Of a stretch of DNA of 64,000 nt, positions 61,408 through 64,000 are shown piece after piece. Origin of the DNA: Acidobacteriota bacterium. GTDB lineage: Bacteria > Acidobacteriota > Terriglobia > Bryobacterales > Bryobacteraceae. The position numbers and the translations under genes are program-made. The notes beneath the pieces are model-generated. The model worked only from the letters and a program-made list of their open reading frames with translations, was not told where the DNA came from and did no database searches. The DNA is taken from contig JACPNQ010000014.1 in NCBI GenBank assembly GCA_016185425.1, forward strand, positions 119,205 to 183,204, given 5' to 3'. Every line of letters begins with the position of its first letter. Position 1 is the first letter of the stretch.

Positions 61408-62538
61408 TTAGCGATGGCCGGCCTTGATGGGTTTACCGTCGCGAAACTGGATTTCGATCATCTTTTCGCTGGTAGGAATATAGGTCACGACTTTGTGCGT
61501 CATCGCATCGTAGACAGCGCCGCCATCGGGGTAGGCGTACTTACCGTCCAGGCTGAACGAAACCCAGCCGGGCCTGGGTGTTTGGGACGGCTCTTTGAAG
61601 ATGGGCATGTCGGCGACGTGCTTCGGCGGGAGTTGCGTGACGTCGAAGGCGTAGACGTAGCCATAGACGCCGTCGACGAACCAAACTTCCTTCTGATCAG
61701 GACGCAGGTTGATGCCGTGACTCATCGTGCTGTGCGGTTTTTTCGCCGGGGCGTTGGGCATCTGCTCAAGACGGCCGGGCGGTGTATGCCACTCGGCGCG
61801 ATGGAGGACTTTGCCGCCGTATCCCTTGTCCGTTTTGCCTTCGGCGACCTCAAAGCCGAGCAGCCAATCGACGTTCGCGTAGATGAACTTTTCGTCGTCA
61901 CGGACAACAAACGGGCGAATGCCCTTGCCGAAGGGGCCCGCCTTGCCGATGACCTGATTCGTTTTGGTGTCCGCGATATAGATCCACGGTACGGTGAGAA
62001 TGGACATGTAGACGCGCGTTCCGGAAGGATTCATCCAGGTGTTGTGAGGACCGATGCCACCGATCGGATGATCCGTATAGTTCTTGCCGTGCTCGGTCCT
62101 GATCTTGGCTTTGACGTCGCCATTGGCGGCGTCGATGGCCCACCAACTGTCGCTATCCCGCATTGGGACGTAGAGTGTCTTGCCGTCCGGAGTGATGGCC
62201 TGGCTGTCGGCATAGCCGCCGTCGTAGTGGCGACGCCAATCGACTTTGCTGGTGGCGAGGTCGATGCAGAGTAGCTCGTCTTTCAGGTTCGAAGTGAGAT
62301 AGAGCTTGCCGAGGGAAACGGACGCGGATATTCCCTTGTAGTCGGCGGTATCCGGGACGTCGAACTTCCGGATGAATTTATGACCGTCGTTGATGTCGTA
62401 GATACTGACGCCGGTCTTGTTGGCTATGTAGAGGAGGCGTTCAATGCCATTTACGACATTGCCATCTGCGTGGGCTTGGGCGTGAACCGGTGGGATAAGT
62501 AGGGAGATCAGGAGAGAAGCGACAGGGAGTCCTCGCAT
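61408..62538 (-). CDS. Exported YncE-like seven-bladed beta-propeller protein
   Basis: 376 residues with a signal peptide (LPVASLLISLLIPPVHAQA). Propeller blades are visible: YIANKTGVSIYDINDGHKF, DSQAITPDGKTLYVPMRDSD, WMNPSGTRVYMSILTVPWIY, GINLRPDQKEVWFVDGVYGY, WVSFSLDGKYAYPDGG. This is the WD40-like/YVTN layout. No heme or catalytic motif is seen. It is the first gene of an operon with the TonB-dependent receptor and cytochrome, so a periplasmic binding or dehydrogenase-associated role is plausible. Confidence 0.8.
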   Translation of the reverse strand: MRGLPVASLLISLLIPPVHAQAHADGNVVNGIERLLYIANKTGVSIYDINDGHKFIRKFDVPDTADYKGISASVSLGKLYLTSNLKDELLCIDLATSKVDWRRHYDGGYADSQAITPDGKTLYVPMRDSDSWWAIDAANGDVKAKIRTEHGKNYTDHPIGGIGPHNTWMNPSGTRVYMSILTVPWIYIADTKTNQVIGKAGPFGKGIRPFVVRDDEKFIYANVDWLLGFEVAEGKTDKGYGGKVLHRAEWHTPPGRLEQMPNAPAKKPHSTMSHGINLRPDQKEVWFVDGVYGYVYAFDVTQLPPKHVADMPIFKEPSQTPRPGWVSFSLDGKYAYPDGGAVYDAMTHKVVTYIPTSEKMIEIQFRDGKPIKAGHR

Positions 62539-62851
62539 GGTGGCGGGATGATATCACAGCGCCTCGGCTCGCTGTCAGATCCACCAGCAGGATGCCTGCT
62601 CCTCGGCCAAAGAGAAGCAGGCATCGGAAGCCGCAGCCAGTTATTGTCCGAAGGGCAAGCGCGGCGATGGTGCGCCGGGGGCCCTCGGATTTCGGGCTTG
62701 CCAGGCCCGGGAACGGGGATATTCAGTTGTCAACCTTAAGAATCAGGGTAAGACGCTTCTCTATGGGGCTGCCCTATCGGGTGACCAGGGTGTCGATCCC
62801 TCTCACATTCCGAAGCCGGAGCTCGAAGCTCCCGCAAACACAGAAGAAGAA

Positions 62852-63241
62852 GTGGGTATGGCCTTCAGCACGGCAATGTCCATTGCCCCTCTATTGTTTG
62901 TCGAAGGACCCTTTGCGGCGACAAATCTAACGCGAGTGGGACGGTGGATGGGCGCTTCAGAGCTCGAAGCGATGCAAAAAACAGGTATGGTTCAGGAGAG
63001 TATTTCTGGGACCACTCACGTAACTCTTCCGGCCGATCCGGCTGCATTCAGGGGAGCAAGGCCAGGAAGTGCATTTGTTGAATTCAATGTCCCGGCTGAA
63101 AGCGTTAAGGCGACTCAGCCTGGTTGGGCGAAGATACCGGGGCCCAATAGCCTGGAGGGCCGGTTCGCTGCAAAGCAGGGTCGATCTGTTCCGCAAATGC
63201 CACCCGCAACTGATATCAAGGTAGTGAAACGAGTACCGTGA
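62852..63241 (+). CDS. Rhs C-terminal toxin tip, TreTu-like ADP-ribosyltransferase domain (decapitated)
   Basis: First possible start is GTG 62852, but the same frame is open without any ATG from a TGA at 62549, so this is the 3' end of a lost longer gene. A hydrophobic linker (STAMSIAPLLFVEGPFAA) leads to GRWMGASELEAMQKTGMVQE, GTTHVTLPAD, GSAFVEFNVP, GWAKIPGPNSLEGRFAA and PQMPPA. From memory this is the pattern of the TreTu toxin domain, which ADP-ribosylates EF-Tu in Rhs effectors. The assignment is motif-based only. AT content is higher than in neighbours. The stop overlaps the next start (TGATG). Confidence 0.6.
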   Translation: MGMAFSTAMSIAPLLFVEGPFAATNLTRVGRWMGASELEAMQKTGMVQESISGTTHVTLPADPAAFRGARPGSAFVEFNVPAESVKATQPGWAKIPGPNSLEGRFAAKQGRSVPQMPPATDIKVVKRVP

Positions 63242-63564
63242 TGCCAGATCTTAAAATTGAGGGAATTGTGAAATGGCTTGGCGACAAAGGTACCAGCCTT
63301 CGAGAGCAACGTGTAGAGTTCACTGTGGAACAATCTTCACTCAGCTCAAATGTACCGTCCGCATTTGCGGACTATTTCGGAACTGCAAGTTGCGGAAGAA
63401 TTACCGGCTGGATCAGCGGCGAATTTGATCTAGAAGTGGTTCGTCTTGATGACGAGAAGACAATTTTCTATCGGCAAGTTACGGTCAGCCAATTGGAAGA
63501 TCTCAATGAACCGTTTGCCAATTTCGTGAATGCACTTTTGAGGCCCGATTTAGTAGAGACATGA
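63241..63564 (+). CDS. Probable immunity protein, TriTu-like
   Basis: 107 residues starting in a TGATG overlap with the toxin tip, the arrangement expected of a toxin-immunity pair. The core GTASCGRITGWISGEFDLEV, then YRQVTVSQLEDL, fits my recollection of TriTu-type immunity proteins (GRIT-W-SGE-D-EV). It is small, soluble and acidic, and base composition is AT-richer than the surrounding genome. It would neutralise the TreTu-like toxin in the cytoplasm. If the toxin is dead, this may serve as an orphan immunity gene. Confidence 0.6.
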   Translation: MPDLKIEGIVKWLGDKGTSLREQRVEFTVEQSSLSSNVPSAFADYFGTASCGRITGWISGEFDLEVVRLDDEKTIFYRQVTVSQLEDLNEPFANFVNALLRPDLVET

Positions 63565-63628
63565 GTGGCGGTGAAGCCAATCAGCCCTCTTTGCTACATT
63601 AAGGGCCAGGTGTGTAAGATTTGAGTAG

Positions 63629-64000
63629 CCGCTGGTACAAGTCTGGGTCTTAGGTCACGACGCGGCGTATACGAACGTGACCACGCACATGCGGGGGTTG
63701 CCGATTGGCCAGTGGACAGCGCGCTATTCGAGCAGCGGCGCAGAAACCATCGACTCGCAGGTGACCGTGGCCTATGATGCGTATTCGGGAAATAGCGGGA
63801 CGCTGGTTGACCGAACAGATCTGCTGGAGCAGGAGTCCGGGTGGGGCACCGGATTTACCGTGCGCGGCAACCCGACGTCGGTGTCGCGGTGGCAGAGCGG
63901 TGGAACGTGGAGCACCACCTATGCGGGGTACGATATTGCGGGAAACATCGTCAAGACAGTCGGCGCGGAGGTACAGACGGCGGCTGGGCTTGTGCGACCA
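63629..64000 (+). CDS. Displaced Rhs/YD-repeat core fragment, 5' truncated, runs off the window
   Basis: A frame opens after a TAG at 63626-63628 and stays open to the last base. It reads GHDAAYTNVTTHMRGLP, DSQVTVAYDAYSGNSGTL, FTVRGNPTSVSRWQSGGTWS and YAGYDIAGNIVKTVGAEVQT: the RGNPT and YD-GN segments of Rhs/YD-repeat proteins. The N-terminal shell and secretion signals are missing and no ribosome site is seen. It therefore looks like a displaced core fragment next to an orphan toxin tip, as in rhs arrays. The end lies outside the window. Confidence 0.7.

Noticed and set aside
1..64000. tRNA, rRNA, CRISPR arrays, insertion sequences, integrases
   Set aside because: Gaps between genes are too small for most of these, and I found no cloverleaf-like, repeat-spacer or transposase-like sequence by reading.

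Overview
The window looks like chromosome from an Acidobacteriota member of the Solibacter/Bryobacterales type. The evidence is lineage-typical families rather than any database match: a TIGR03437-like C-terminal domain at the left edge, two Oar-like TonB-dependent receptors with an N-terminal carboxypeptidase-regulatory domain, two PadR + duplicated-orphan-permease (ADOP) pairs, a CRTAC1/ASPIC-UnbV protein, a Tat-exported sulfatase, PEGA and SBBP repeat proteins, and high GC. Genes are tightly packed, often with ATGA or 4-17 nt overlaps. No gene-free stretch exceeds 300 bases, and I saw no tRNA, rRNA, CRISPR array or insertion sequence.

Layout. 0-10.6 kb: end of a surface protein, an SDR-like protein, a small membrane protein, a TonB-dependent receptor, then a six-gene minus-strand run (TPR membrane protein, Asp/Glu racemase-like protein, fused AroDE, small exported peptide, amidase, prepilin peptidase). 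10.6-28.3 kb: an exopolysaccharide locus. It opens with a structured leader, a specialised NusG paralogue and a ribbon-helix-helix protein. It continues with export protein, BY-kinase, flippase, polymerase, six glycosyltransferases and two acetyltransferases, a WecA-like initiating transferase, a FecR-like protein, a PEP-CTERM protein and an O-antigen-ligase-like protein. 28.3-43.6 kb: PEGA protein, sulfatase, glycosyltransferase, a two-component system overlapping a CRTAC1 gene, a frameshifted PQQ-type propeller, a PadR/ADOP pair, a clan GH-A-like hydrolase and an SDR lacking its catalytic triad.

43.6-52.5 kb: a second envelope-glycan cluster with a purple-acid-phosphatase-like enzyme, two GT4 enzymes, a DUF3108 protein, a GT4-methyltransferase fusion, an ABC-2 permease with an added N-terminal domain and no ATPase partner, and an M23 peptidase. 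52.5-54.1 kb: a decayed SBBP propeller gene. 54.1-62.5 kb: a small alpha/beta-barrel protein, a second PadR/ADOP pair, and a three-gene operon of propeller, TonB-dependent receptor and cytochrome c. 62.5-64 kb: a decapitated Rhs toxin tip (TreTu-like), its probable TriTu-like immunity gene and a displaced Rhs core fragment running off the end.

The genes fit a cell that builds and modifies surface polysaccharide and takes up or processes complex carbon. Points that stand out are the operator palindromes at both padR starts (one apparently on a leaderless transcript), the orphan toxin/immunity cassette, the hairpin leader in front of the NusG paralogue, the in-frame receptor-cytochrome junction, and a change of strand composition near 43.6 kb.
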